NCBI GenBank assembly: GCA_016722025.1
Contig: JADKGZ010000012.1
Span: 62,001-126,000 of the forward strand
Source: Acidimicrobiaceae bacterium
GTDB lineage: Bacteria > Actinomycetota > Acidimicrobiia > Acidimicrobiales > Ilumatobacteraceae
Direction: 5' to 3'
DNA length: 64,000 nucleotides
Shown in pieces: positions 23,224 to 32,136 of this stretch. The notes beneath the pieces were generated by a model. The model was not told where the DNA came from. It saw only the letters and a program-made list of their open reading frames with translations, and ran no database searches. A program made the position numbers and the translations under genes. Positions within the stretch are counted from its first letter, which is position 1. Every line of letters begins with the position of its first letter.

Positions 23224-25695
23224 ATGACTGAAGCAGCGACGGGTGCACTGCCCGACCGGGCGCAGGTGGTGATCGTCGGAGGTGGCGTCATCGGCTGCAG
23301 CATCGCCTACCACCTCACTCAGCTGGGTTGGTCCGATGTCGTCCTCGTGGAGCGGCATTCGCTCACCGCCGGCACCACCTGGCACGCCGCCGGGCTGATC
23401 ACGTCGGCAGGGATGACCGACGAGACAGCGCTGTTCATGAGCCGCTACTCGCGCGATCTGTACTCGCGATTGGAAGCCGAGACCGGGCACTCCACGGGCT
23501 TCCGCGAGGTGGGCCACATCTCGCTGGCCACCAACCCCGGCCGGCTCGAGTCGTTGCGACGTTCGTCGGCATGGATGCACGGCTTCGGCGTGCACGAGGT
23601 GGAGATCTCGCCGAGCGAAGTGGCGGCGCTGTGGCCGCTGCTGCGCACCGACGACGTGCTCGCCGGCTTCATGGTGGCCGACGAGGGTCGCGCCGACCCC
23701 GTCGGCGTTGCGACGTCGTTGGCCAAAGGTGCCCGTGCTCGTGGCGCGCGCATCTTCGAGGGTGTCAGCGCCACCGGCGTGGAACAGCGCGGCGGCCGGG
23801 TGACGGCGGTGCTCACCGATCGGGGCCGCATCGAGACCGAGTTGGTCGTCAACGCCGGAGGCATGTGGGCCCACCGTTTCGGGGCCGCAGCCGGTGTGCA
23901 GGTGCCGCTGCAGGCCGCCGAGCACTACTACCTGATCACCGATGCCGTGCCCGGCATGAGCCCAGACCTGCCGGTGGTGGAGGACGCCGATCGCTACGGC
24001 TACTACCGGCCGGAGGGCGACGGCATGCTCGTGGGGCTGTTCGAACCGGTGGCGGCGCCGTGGAAGCTGGATGGTGTACCGCACGACTTCGCCTTCGGCA
24101 CCATCGACCCGGATTGGGATCGCATGGCGCCGTTCCTGTCGCGAGCGATGGAGCGCATCCCGTCGCTGGCCGACATCGGCGTGCGCCTCTTCTTCTGCGG
24201 ACCCGAGTCGTTCACCGCCGATGTGCACCCGCTGCTGGGGCCGGCGCCAGAGCTCGACGGGTACTGGGTGGCCGCAGGCATGAACTCGCTGGGCATCCTG
24301 CTGGGCGGGGGAGTGGGCAAGGTGCTGGCGCACTGGATCATCGACGGCGTGCCACCGGTGGATGTCACCGGCTACGCCATCGATCGCACCGCCACCTACG
24401 AGACGTCGCGTCGATTCCGCGCCGAGCGCACGGTGGAGCAACTGGGAGTGCTCTTCGGTGACGGTTGGTACCCCACGTTCAAGCAGCGCACCGCCCGCAA
24501 CATCCGCCGTTCGGTGGTGCACGATCGGCACGTGGCTGCCGGCGGCAGGTTCAACGCCTCGTTCGGGTGGGAGTTCGCCGAGTGGTTCGCGGGATCCGAG
24601 CAGCCGCAGCCGGCGACGCCGGGCTTTCATCGTCAGCCCTCGCACACGTTCGTGGCTCGCGAGCATGCAGCGGTGCGCAACGGCGTGGGCGTGCTCGACA
24701 TGAGCCTGATGGCGAAGCTGTCGGTGCAGGGTCCGGCTGCGGCCGCAGTGCTCGGCCGACTCTCGGCGAACGACATCGATCGGGAGGTCGGTCGGCTGGT
24801 CTACACGCAGTGGCTCGATGCGGCGGGTGGCATCGCGGCCGATGTCACGGTGTGTCGTGTTGCCGACGACAGGTTCTTGGTGGTGGCCGGCGACATCATC
24901 CATCGCCGCATCGAGCCGATGATCCGGCGAGCGTTGCGGCCCGGCGAAGTCGCCGTCGTCACCGACGTCACCTCTGCCACGACGTTGCTGTCGGTGCAGG
25001 GCCCGGCGTCGCGCGAGCTGCTCGGTCGGCTCACCGACGCCGACCTCGGCAACGCCGCGTTCCCGTACCTCACTGCACAGCACCTGCACGTGGGCTACGC
25101 GCCGGTGCTGGTGAGCAGAGTGACGTACGTGGGCGAGCTGGGCTACGAACTGCACGTACCCACCGAATACGCGATGGGTGTCTACGACGACCTGATGGCC
25201 GTTGGGTCGGATCTCGGCATCCGCCCCGTCGGTCTGGGGGCGATGGCGAGCCTGCGGCTGGAGAAGGGCTACCGCGACATGGGAGTCGACATCGACAACA
25301 CCGACACCCCGTTGGGGGCGGGCCTCGGCTTCGCGGTCGCCTGGGACAAGCCGGGCGGCTTCATCGGTCGTGAGGCACTGCTGCTCGCTCGCGCCGCCGG
25401 CCCCCCGCAGCGACGAGTGGTCGGCGTGTTCGTGGACGATGCGCAGGCCGACCTGTTCGGGGGCGAGCCGGTGCTGCTCGAGGGCGAATGGGTGGGCTAC
25501 GTACGAGCGGCCGCCTTCGGGCACACGCTGGGCGGGCCGGTGGGCCTGGCGCAGGTGGAGTGCAGCACCGGTGTGACCGCCGAGTGGCTGCGCGATGGGG
25601 AGTTCCAGGTGGCCACCCCTGCCCGCAACCTGAAGGCACGGTTGCAGTTCGCCCCCTTCTACGACCCGCAGCGCCTGCGCATCCTGGCGCAGTAG
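23224..25695 (+). CDS. Dimethylglycine/sarcosine dehydrogenase-like FAD protein with GcvT domain
   Basis: This 823-residue protein has an N-terminal DAO-type FAD domain (VVIVGGGVIGCSIAYHL, residues 15-31; HSLTAGTTWHAAGL, the covalent-FAD His region; NAGGMWAHRFG). A FAO_M linker domain follows at about 370-425. The GcvT folate-binding and barrel domains run from about 430 to the end (AVRNGVGVLDMSLMAKLSVQGP, SVQGPASRELL, YVGELGYELHVP, LEKGYRDMG). The order and length match dimethylglycine and sarcosine dehydrogenases, which oxidatively demethylate N-methyl amines and pass the C1 unit to tetrahydrofolate. The exact amine is not decided by sequence. CGGAG lies just before the ATG. A palindrome lies upstream. 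Confidence 0.9.
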   Translation: MTEAATGALPDRAQVVIVGGGVIGCSIAYHLTQLGWSDVVLVERHSLTAGTTWHAAGLITSAGMTDETALFMSRYSRDLYSRLEAETGHSTGFREVGHISLATNPGRLESLRRSSAWMHGFGVHEVEISPSEVAALWPLLRTDDVLAGFMVADEGRADPVGVATSLAKGARARGARIFEGVSATGVEQRGGRVTAVLTDRGRIETELVVNAGGMWAHRFGAAAGVQVPLQAAEHYYLITDAVPGMSPDLPVVEDADRYGYYRPEGDGMLVGLFEPVAAPWKLDGVPHDFAFGTIDPDWDRMAPFLSRAMERIPSLADIGVRLFFCGPESFTADVHPLLGPAPELDGYWVAAGMNSLGILLGGGVGKVLAHWIIDGVPPVDVTGYAIDRTATYETSRRFRAERTVEQLGVLFGDGWYPTFKQRTARNIRRSVVHDRHVAAGGRFNASFGWEFAEWFAGSEQPQPATPGFHRQPSHTFVAREHAAVRNGVGVLDMSLMAKLSVQGPAAAAVLGRLSANDIDREVGRLVYTQWLDAAGGIAADVTVCRVADDRFLVVAGDIIHRRIEPMIRRALRPGEVAVVTDVTSATTLLSVQGPASRELLGRLTDADLGNAAFPYLTAQHLHVGYAPVLVSRVTYVGELGYELHVPTEYAMGVYDDLMAVGSDLGIRPVGLGAMASLRLEKGYRDMGVDIDNTDTPLGAGLGFAVAWDKPGGFIGREALLLARAAGPPQRRVVGVFVDDAQADLFGGEPVLLEGEWVGYVRAAAFGHTLGGPVGLAQVECSTGVTAEWLRDGEFQVATPARNLKARLQFAPFYDPQRLRILAQ

Positions 25696-25710
25696 CTCTG
25701 GTCGCGGGAG

Positions 25711-25751
25711 ATCCACAGTCGCGGTGGATGCCGGCCGACCGGAGGGCCGGC
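25711..25751. terminator. Two adjacent hairpins between convergent genes
   Basis: ATCCAC/GTGGAT (25711-25729) is followed at once by GCCGGCC/GGCCGGC (25730-25751). They sit between the DMGDH-like gene and the TetR gene and could terminate both transcripts. Confidence 0.6.
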
Positions 25752-25777
25752 TCGGCGCCCATCAAGGGCTGAGCCGT

Positions 25778-26419
25778 TCAGCTGCCGGCGCGGTGCGCGG
25801 CGGCCTGCACTCGTGGGAGTCGTGACGGAACGCGCAGCAGGGCGCGCACGACGAACGCAGCTGCCATGTCGGGTTCGTCGAGGATGCGATGCTGGCGGCG
25901 GTCGCCGGAGCAGCGGATGGCCTCCAGGATGATGGCATCCACCGCCCGCTGGGCGAACGCGACGTCGGTGGCGACGAACTCCTGCGTCTCGATCCCGCTG
26001 CGGATGATGCCTGCCAACAGCGCCTCGTACTCGTTGTTCAGCCGCCGTCCGTGCTCGAACTCGGGCAGGTCGAGCAGCTCGCCCAGGTACAACGCACGCA
26101 GGTCGAACGGGGTTTCGCGCACAGAGGTGACCTCCCACAGCAGGTAGCGATAGAGCTGCACCGCCGGCCCGGCAGGGTCTTGTGCGCAGCGCTGCAACGC
26201 CTCGATGCCCGCATGCAGGTCGCGTCGCAGCAGCTCTTCGGCGATTGCGTGCTTCGAAGGGAAGTGGCTGTACATCGACGGTTGCCGGATTCCCACAGCA
26301 CTGGCGATGTCGCGCGTGGAGGTGCCCAGGAACCCGCGGCCGGCGAAGAGGCGCGAGGCGTGCAGCAGGATCAGCTCTCGCGTGGGCCATCCGGCGGTGT
26401 CGAACGCCTGGCTGACCAT
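25778..26419 (-). CDS. TetR-family transcriptional regulator
   Basis: From ATG 26419 the protein has 213 residues. The helix-turn-helix is STRDIASAVGIRQPSMYSHFPSKHAIAEELL, a textbook TetR recognition helix ('i..aaGi.qpslY.HF.sK..l'). The C-terminal helical domain (RYLLWEVTSVRETPFDLRALYLGELLDLPEFEHGRRL) resembles regulators of lipid or amine catabolism, but the ligand is unknown. The start is fixed by TACACT exactly 6 bases upstream; a TTG at 26491 is less likely. It converges on the DMGDH-like gene and diverges from the GGDEF gene, and could regulate either or the ACCGGT operator at 11.4 kb. Confidence 0.9.
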   Translation of the reverse strand: MVSQAFDTAGWPTRELILLHASRLFAGRGFLGTSTRDIASAVGIRQPSMYSHFPSKHAIAEELLRRDLHAGIEALQRCAQDPAGPAVQLYRYLLWEVTSVRETPFDLRALYLGELLDLPEFEHGRRLNNEYEALLAGIIRSGIETQEFVATDVAFAQRAVDAIILEAIRCSGDRRQHRILDEPDMAAAFVVRALLRVPSRLPRVQAAAHRAGS

Positions 26420-26425
26420 AGGGGG

Positions 26426-26431
26426 AGTGTA
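26426..26431 (-). promoter_or_regulatory. Putative -10 (TACACT) of leaderless TetR gene
   Basis: TACACT on the minus strand, 6 bases, then ATG 26419. Confidence 0.5.
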
Positions 26432-26577
26432 GGCGTCGCGGGTCGCGGCGGCCGTCGCCGGTGCGTGTGATGGAGACGGCAAATCGTTCAACTACAATCA
26501 CGCACTGTTGTCGTCCGGTCACTGGGAACACCGATGGTGGACGGGCGTCGACGAACGCACGTGACGTGGGGAGAGCA

Positions 26578-28251
26578 ATGGGTTCGGGCGAAGAGCAGCT
26601 GGTCGAGGCAGTCAAAGAGCTCCGCCATGGCCGTACCGAGCTGCTGGATTCGCTGCTGACGCTGCACGCTCGAACCGCGACGGGTGACGGGGCGCTGCTC
26701 AGCCCCCCGCGCTCGTCGGGGCCCCACGGTGCGGCGGGCGACAGCGCCGAGGCGTGGGCCGATCGCACCATCCGCTGCATCTTCGACATGGTCGGCGCCG
26801 GGCGGGGGGTGGAGGCACACATGGTCGCGACTGCAGCGGTGACCGCGTTCTGCGAGCTCGACGACGACGATCAACAGAGCCGCATCCTGGCTGCGGCGGC
26901 CGTCACCGGGCTCGGGGTGGGTGAGCTCAACCATGCCTTCGACCTTGCCGTCCGTTCGATGGTGCTGCTGTGGGGCGGGTTGCTGTCGCCCGACGCGGCA
27001 GCGTCGACCGCGAACAGCCTGGGCACGTTCTTCGATCGTCTCGGCGCGTGGGATCTCGCCATCGATCAGTTCGAGACCGCGTTGTCGACGCTCGACCCCA
27101 CCACCCACACCGGTGCCCTGCGCGCAGAGCTCACGATCGTCAACCTGGTGATGTGCCTGCACGAAGTGATCAGCGACGGTCGCGCCCTTCCGGAGGCGGA
27201 CCGCGTGGCCCACGTCGACCGGCTGCACCAGCTGGCGACGCAGTTGCGCGGCCACGGCCCCAGCAGCACGGTGTGGTACGGCTCCCTGCTGGCCGACGCC
27301 TCGCTGGCGCTGGTCGAGGAGCGCTTCACCGATGCCGCGCTGGCGGCCGAACTGCTGGGAGCGGTGCGCGACAGCATGGTGGTTCGCGAGGAGTTGGCCT
27401 GGCGCCTGGCGGGAGCCGCCGCGATGCTGGGCGCGCAACGGCTCTCCGACGCCGATCACTGGGCCACCGCAGCGTTGCGGCTGGCCGAGCTCGGTGACGA
27501 GTTCCGCGTGCCCGATGTGCTGCGTCGGCGCGCCGCCATCAGGTGGGCACTGGGTGATCAGAGCGCAGCGTTCAGCGACTCGATGGCGGCGGTGGAAGCG
27601 ATGGCTGCCACGCGCTCGGATCGCATCATCGGCCTTGCCGCAGGGCTGGCTCATCGAGCACGGCTCGAGCTGGTTCGTCGTGAGCTCAGCGACGTCTCGG
27701 CCTCGCTGGCCATCACCGCCGCGCGCGATCCGCTGACCGGGCTGGCCAATCGTCGAGGACTCGATGAAGTGATCAGCCTGCTGGCCCAGTCGCAGCAGCG
27801 AGCGTCGATGCTGGTGGTCGACATCGATCACTTCAAGCTGGTCAACGACACCTACGGGCACGATGCCGGCGACGAGGTGATCAAGGCGTGTGCCGAGCTG
27901 CTGCGCCAGGCGATCGGCCCAGCCGGCCTCATCGTGCGCCTCGGTGGCGACGAGTTCGTCGTGGTGCTGCCCGATGGCAAGGCGCAGCCGCACCGCATCG
28001 GGGAGACGGTCTGCGAAGGTGTGCGCGGGTACGGCTGGCACACGATTGCGGAGGGTCTGCGGGTCACCGTGTCGGTGGGTGCCGCAGTCGGTGCCGCTCG
28101 CGACCTGCGCGAGCTGATGGCGCGAGCCGACGGTGCTCTCTACGACGCCAAGCGCGCCGGGCGCAACGCGGTGGTGTCGGTGGATCGCCGGCAGGAGCCA
28201 CGCGGCGACGATGTCTACGAGCACCTCGCCATCACTCGCCTCGATCGCTGA
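26578..28251 (+). CDS. Diguanylate cyclase with N-terminal helical (TPR-like) region
   Basis: This 557-residue cytoplasmic protein has a GGDEF domain in its last 170 residues: DPLTGLANRRGLDEV, VDIDHFKLVNDTYGHDAGDEV, RLGGDEFVVVLPDG (about 453-466) and MARADGALYDAKRAGRN. The active-site GGDEF is intact, so c-di-GMP synthesis is expected. No RxxD inhibitory site is evident before it. The first 380 residues are all-alpha with TPR-like repeats (SLGTFFDRLGAWDLAIDQFETALSTLD) and presumably sense protein partners. GGGGAGAG lies 3 bases before the ATG. A second protein of related plan, with an added EAL domain, is encoded at 56.9 kb. Confidence 0.92.
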   Translation: MGSGEEQLVEAVKELRHGRTELLDSLLTLHARTATGDGALLSPPRSSGPHGAAGDSAEAWADRTIRCIFDMVGAGRGVEAHMVATAAVTAFCELDDDDQQSRILAAAAVTGLGVGELNHAFDLAVRSMVLLWGGLLSPDAAASTANSLGTFFDRLGAWDLAIDQFETALSTLDPTTHTGALRAELTIVNLVMCLHEVISDGRALPEADRVAHVDRLHQLATQLRGHGPSSTVWYGSLLADASLALVEERFTDAALAAELLGAVRDSMVVREELAWRLAGAAAMLGAQRLSDADHWATAALRLAELGDEFRVPDVLRRRAAIRWALGDQSAAFSDSMAAVEAMAATRSDRIIGLAAGLAHRARLELVRRELSDVSASLAITAARDPLTGLANRRGLDEVISLLAQSQQRASMLVVDIDHFKLVNDTYGHDAGDEVIKACAELLRQAIGPAGLIVRLGGDEFVVVLPDGKAQPHRIGETVCEGVRGYGWHTIAEGLRVTVSVGAAVGAARDLRELMARADGALYDAKRAGRNAVVSVDRRQEPRGDDVYEHLAITRLDR

Positions 28252-28272
28252 GAGGCCCCTCGCCGGCACCGG

Positions 28273-28278
28273 TACTCT
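28273..28278 (+). promoter_or_regulatory. Putative -10 (TACTCT) of leaderless MFS gene
   Basis: TACTCT, 6 bases, then ATG 28285. Confidence 0.5.
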
Positions 28279-28284
28279 CGCCGC

Positions 28285-29556
28285 ATGCACACCGAGCCCG
28301 TCGCCGGCCCCTGGTCTCCGCTGCGGGTGCGTCTCTATCGCTGGCTGTGGATCGCCGGTCTGGTCTCGAACGTCGGCACTTTCATGCACCTCGTGGCCGC
28401 CAACTGGACGATGGCCACGCTGTCCAGTTCGCCGACTCTCGTCAGCCTGGTGCAGGCCTCGTGGGCGGTGCCCGGCTTCCTGCTCGCACTGCATGCAGGT
28501 GCGTTCGCCGACATGCTCGATCGGCGCACGTTCATCATCACCACCCAGGTGGCGGCGTTGCTGGTAGCTGCTGCGTTGGCAGTCGCGCAGGGTGCAGGGT
28601 GGATGTCGCCGTGGGTGCTGCTGGTGGGCACGTTTCTGGAGTCGGTGGCGCTCACGTTCGCCGCGCCGGCGTTCATGGCGCTCACTCCCGAGCTGGTGGA
28701 CGCACGCATGCTGCCGCAGGCGATCGGGCTCGACGGGATCTCGCGCAATGCCGCCCAGACGCTGGGACCGGCGTTCGCAGGCGGGGTGATCGCGCTCACT
28801 GGCCCGGGCGGTGTGTTCGCGCTGAACGCGATGTCGTTCGTCGGCGTCGTCATCGTGGTCAACGGGTACCGGGATGGGCCCGCGCGGGGTGCACGCCCTG
28901 CGGCCGTCGGCGGTGCCATCGGCGAGGGTGTGCGCCATGTGGTGGGCCATGCCTCGTTGCGTCGCCCGGTGATCCGACTTGCCACGATGACAACGGTGGG
29001 CGCCGGGTTGGCCGCGGTGATGCCGCTGGTCGCTCGCGAGCGGCTGCATGTCTCACCCACCGGATTCGGTGTGCTGGCAGCGTCGCTCGGCCTCGGGTCG
29101 GTGAGCGCGGTGTGGCTGATGCCACGTATGGGGGCGGCGCAGCACCCCGAGCGCGCGCTGTTCTGCTCTGCTGTGGTGTGGTCGGGAGGCACCGCGCTGT
29201 TCGCCGGCGCCGGCGTGTTGTGGGTGGGGTCGATCGGGTTGCTGCTGGCGGGCGGCGGCACGATGGGCGTGCTGAACGTGCTGTTCTCCAACTACACCCT
29301 GCAACTGTCTTCGTGGATGCGCGGTCGCGGCTCCGCCATCGCGATGCTCATGGTCTGGCTGGGCACCTCCATCGGCGCGGTGGGGTGGGGAGTCCTCGCG
29401 TCGGGCATCGGGGTGCGCGACTCGCTGCTCGCGGCGGCGGCGGTGAACCTGGTCGTAGCGGCGCTGGCACCGGCGTTGCTGCCGGTGCGTGGCTACTCGG
29501 GTCCGTCGCCGTCGGTTGCCTCGTCGGTGCTCGACTCCGGCTCGTCGGGGTCGTAG
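28285..29556 (+). CDS. MFS transporter of the EntS/MFS_3 type
   Basis: This 423-residue protein has about 11-12 hydrophobic segments. It carries LHAGAFADMLDRRTFIITTQ, the 'G.laDr.dRR.lli..q' loop after TM2-3, typical of the MFS_3/transmembrane secretion effector group (enterobactin exporter EntS-like). NAAQTLGPAFAGGVIALTG and LNAMSFVGVV are further family marks. The likely role is proton-driven export of a small molecule or siderophore-like compound, but no biosynthetic cluster is adjacent. The 3' end overlaps the convergent helicase gene by 64 bases, which is long for real genes; both stops look genuine because the helicase tail is acidic and low-complexity. Confidence 0.88.
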   Translation: MHTEPVAGPWSPLRVRLYRWLWIAGLVSNVGTFMHLVAANWTMATLSSSPTLVSLVQASWAVPGFLLALHAGAFADMLDRRTFIITTQVAALLVAAALAVAQGAGWMSPWVLLVGTFLESVALTFAAPAFMALTPELVDARMLPQAIGLDGISRNAAQTLGPAFAGGVIALTGPGGVFALNAMSFVGVVIVVNGYRDGPARGARPAAVGGAIGEGVRHVVGHASLRRPVIRLATMTTVGAGLAAVMPLVARERLHVSPTGFGVLAASLGLGSVSAVWLMPRMGAAQHPERALFCSAVVWSGGTALFAGAGVLWVGSIGLLLAGGGTMGVLNVLFSNYTLQLSSWMRGRGSAIAMLMVWLGTSIGAVGWGVLASGIGVRDSLLAAAAVNLVVAALAPALLPVRGYSGPSPSVASSVLDSGSSGS

Positions 29557-32054
29557 GCGCCCAACTGCTCGAGCACCAGTGCGGGGGCGCCTTCGTCGAG
29601 CGCTGCCGCGAGGTCGACCGTGGCCACGAACCGCCAGCCGCCGTCGCCGTCGGGGTCGACCAGCTGCTGTGTGATCACCCATCGCTGCGGCTGCTCGAGC
29701 AACGAGAAGTTCACGGCTGCGCGCGCGTCGGCATCGATGCACAGCGAGTCGTGAGCGTGCCAGTACGGCGCCATCGCAGTGCTCAAGCGCTCGCTGCTCC
29801 ACCCGCTGCGTTCGGCGAGCACCGTGTACGACCGACGTGCCAGCAGCTCCACCCACCCGAAGGCAGCGGTGCGCACGGCCGTGCGCCATGCCGGAGGAGG
29901 CCCGGCCCGGCCGACGCTGAGTGCCTCGGGAGCAACGTGCTCGTGCACCGGCTTGCCTGCCAGGAGCGCCCATTCGTCGAGCAACGTGGCATCGGTAGCG
30001 CGGATCAGCGCTCCCAACCACTCGACCACGTCCTCCAGCCCGTCGGAGTACACGTCGTCGGGGAGCGACCGGTCGAGGGTGCGCCACGCGTCGGTGAGGT
30101 AGCGCAGCACCAGGCCTTCGCTGCGCTCGAGCCGGTAGCGGCGCACGAACGTGGCGAAGCTGTCGCCGCCCTCCAGCATCTCGCGCAGGATCGACTTGGG
30201 TGCCGGGAGCTCGTGGATCCAGGGGTGGTGCTGGTGGTAGGCGTGGAAGCAGTCGTCGAGCAGTTCCGCCAGCGGCTTTGGCCAGGTGATCGTGTCGAGC
30301 TGCTCCATCCGTTCCTCGTAGGGCATGCCCTCCGACTTCAGTCGCGCGACCGCCACACCTTTGGCAGCGTTCTGCTGGGCGTAGAGGATCTGGCGCGGGT
30401 CGTCGAGCACCGCCTCGATCACGCTGACGACGTCGAGCAGGTACGCGGGATCGTCGCGATCGAAGGTGGCGATCACTTCGATGGCGAAGGGAGTGAGCGG
30501 CGCCGAGAACCGCAGCGCAGCGCGCTCGTCACTGCCCTCCACCAACGAGCCGACGCGCACGCCCTGACAGCGGCCACTCGCGTCGCGAACGCGCTCCGCG
30601 ACGCCGGCGGCCTCCAGGCTGCGATAGACGGCGATCGCGCGCTTCTTGTGCTGTCGCCGCTTCGCTGGCGCGTCGTGGTTGGTGCGCAGCAGGTGCTTCA
30701 GTGCGCTGGGGCCGTCGGGCCGCCCGAGCACGCCGGCCACCAGATCGGCGGTCACGCGGAACCGGGAGACGAGCGGCTCGGGGCGAGCAGCGATGATGCG
30801 GTGCATGGCCGCCTCGTCGTAGTTGACGAAGCCCTCCGGCACCTTGGCCTTGCCGGCCTTGCGTCGCGCCTTGGGGTCGTCGCCTGCCTTCGCCAGGGCG
30901 CGTGTGTTCTCGATCACGTGGTCGGGTGCCTGCACCCACACGTGGCCGTCGGGGTCGAACCCGGGTCGCCCTGCGCGGCCGGCCAGCTGGTGGAACTCGC
31001 GCACGCTGAACTGGCGCACGCGATTGCCGTCGAACTTGGTGAGTGCTGTCATCAGCACGGTGCGGATGGGGATGTTGACGCCCACCCCGAGGGTGTCGGT
31101 GCCGCAGATCACCGGCAGCAGACCTTCACCTGCCAGGCGTTCGACGAGGCGCCGGTAGCGAGGCAGCATGCCCGCGTGGTGCACGCCGACGCCGTTGCGG
31201 ATGAGCCGGTCGAGCGTCTCGCCGAAACCGCGCCCCATCTTCACGCCCGCCATGGCAGTGGCGATGGCCTCGCGCTGCGCACGAGTGGTGACGTTGGTGC
31301 TCACCAGGCCCTGGGCGCGCTCGATGGCGGCGGCCTGGTTGGCGTGCACCACGTAGACGGGGCTGAGGCCGTCGCGCACCGCGTCGAGCACGCTGTCGGG
31401 AACCGACGTCATCCGCCATTGGTGGTACAGCGGAGTGGGTCGATCGACGGAGGTGACCTCGCTGACGCTGCGGCCCGACCGCTGGTGCAGGTCGGTGGTG
31501 ATCGCGCTCATGTCGCCCAGCGTCGCCGAGGCGAGCAGCATCTGGCAGTCGGTGAGCTCGAGCAACGGCACCTGCCACGCCCAGCCGCGGTCGGCGTCGG
31601 CGTAGTAGTGGAACTCGTCGAGGCAGGCGAAGCCGAAGTCGCTGGCTGCGCCCCGTGCGAGCGCGTTGTTGGCGAGCACTTCGGCGGTGCACACCAGAAC
31701 CGGCGCGTCGGAGTTGATCGAGGCGTCGCCGGTGGCGAGGCCCACCTGCTGTGCACCCAGCAGGTCGACGAGGTCGAAGAACTTCTCCGCGACGAGCGCC
31801 TTGATCGGAGCCGTCCACACCGCGCGCCGTCGGTCGTTGAGTGCCAGCAGCACGCCGGCAATGGCGACCAGGCTCTTCCCCGATCCGGTCGGTGTGGCCA
31901 GCACGACGTGCTCGCCGGCAGCGAGGGCCAGCGCGGCCTCCTCCTGGTGCGAGTACAGCGGCCGGCCGCCGGCGGTGGCCCACTCGGCGAACGCATCCAG
32001 CACCAGCGAGGGGTCGCTGCCGACGGGTGGGAGAAGATCGGTCAGCGCAGACAT
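29493..32054 (-). CDS. DExH-box helicase with DUF3516-like C-terminal region
   Basis: From ATG 32054 the protein has 853 residues. Motifs are complete: RPLYSHQEEAALALAAGEHVVLATPTGSGKS (Q-like motif and Walker A, 31-61), TAPIKALV (Ia), CLDEFHYY (DEFH, 146-149), LLASAT (III), GVGVHHAG and GTDTLGVGVNIPIRTVL (IV-V) and QLAGRAGRPG (VI). It belongs to the Ski2-like superfamily 2. The C-terminal half (SALKHLLRTNHDAPAKRRQHKKRAIAVYRSLEAAGVA and onward) matches the actinobacterial DUF3516 extension. An RNA helicase role is likely. The Asp/Glu-rich end overlaps the MFS gene. The chosen start avoids a non-conserved 82-residue extension. Confidence 0.92.
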   Translation of the reverse strand: MSALTDLLPPVGSDPSLVLDAFAEWATAGGRPLYSHQEEAALALAAGEHVVLATPTGSGKSLVAIAGVLLALNDRRRAVWTAPIKALVAEKFFDLVDLLGAQQVGLATGDASINSDAPVLVCTAEVLANNALARGAASDFGFACLDEFHYYADADRGWAWQVPLLELTDCQMLLASATLGDMSAITTDLHQRSGRSVSEVTSVDRPTPLYHQWRMTSVPDSVLDAVRDGLSPVYVVHANQAAAIERAQGLVSTNVTTRAQREAIATAMAGVKMGRGFGETLDRLIRNGVGVHHAGMLPRYRRLVERLAGEGLLPVICGTDTLGVGVNIPIRTVLMTALTKFDGNRVRQFSVREFHQLAGRAGRPGFDPDGHVWVQAPDHVIENTRALAKAGDDPKARRKAGKAKVPEGFVNYDEAAMHRIIAARPEPLVSRFRVTADLVAGVLGRPDGPSALKHLLRTNHDAPAKRRQHKKRAIAVYRSLEAAGVAERVRDASGRCQGVRVGSLVEGSDERAALRFSAPLTPFAIEVIATFDRDDPAYLLDVVSVIEAVLDDPRQILYAQQNAAKGVAVARLKSEGMPYEERMEQLDTITWPKPLAELLDDCFHAYHQHHPWIHELPAPKSILREMLEGGDSFATFVRRYRLERSEGLVLRYLTDAWRTLDRSLPDDVYSDGLEDVVEWLGALIRATDATLLDEWALLAGKPVHEHVAPEALSVGRAGPPPAWRTAVRTAAFGWVELLARRSYTVLAERSGWSSERLSTAMAPYWHAHDSLCIDADARAAVNFSLLEQPQRWVITQQLVDPDGDGGWRFVATVDLAAALDEGAPALVLEQLGAYDPDEPESSTDEATDGDGPE

Positions 32055-32136
32055 GTCGCCTGCCAGTGTGGCGCGCCGCGGGTCGGGTCGTGTGCGCCGG
32101 GTGTATCTGCGCGGCGTGGGCCGGCTCACTGTGAGC

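Noticed and set aside
22339..25716. A 1125-codon open frame antisense to the DMGDH-like gene
   Set aside because: Long antisense open frames are expected at this GC content. The sequence is His/Arg/Gln-rich, and the sense frame has full family motifs. Only the last 260 codons (the MDMPI gene) are real.
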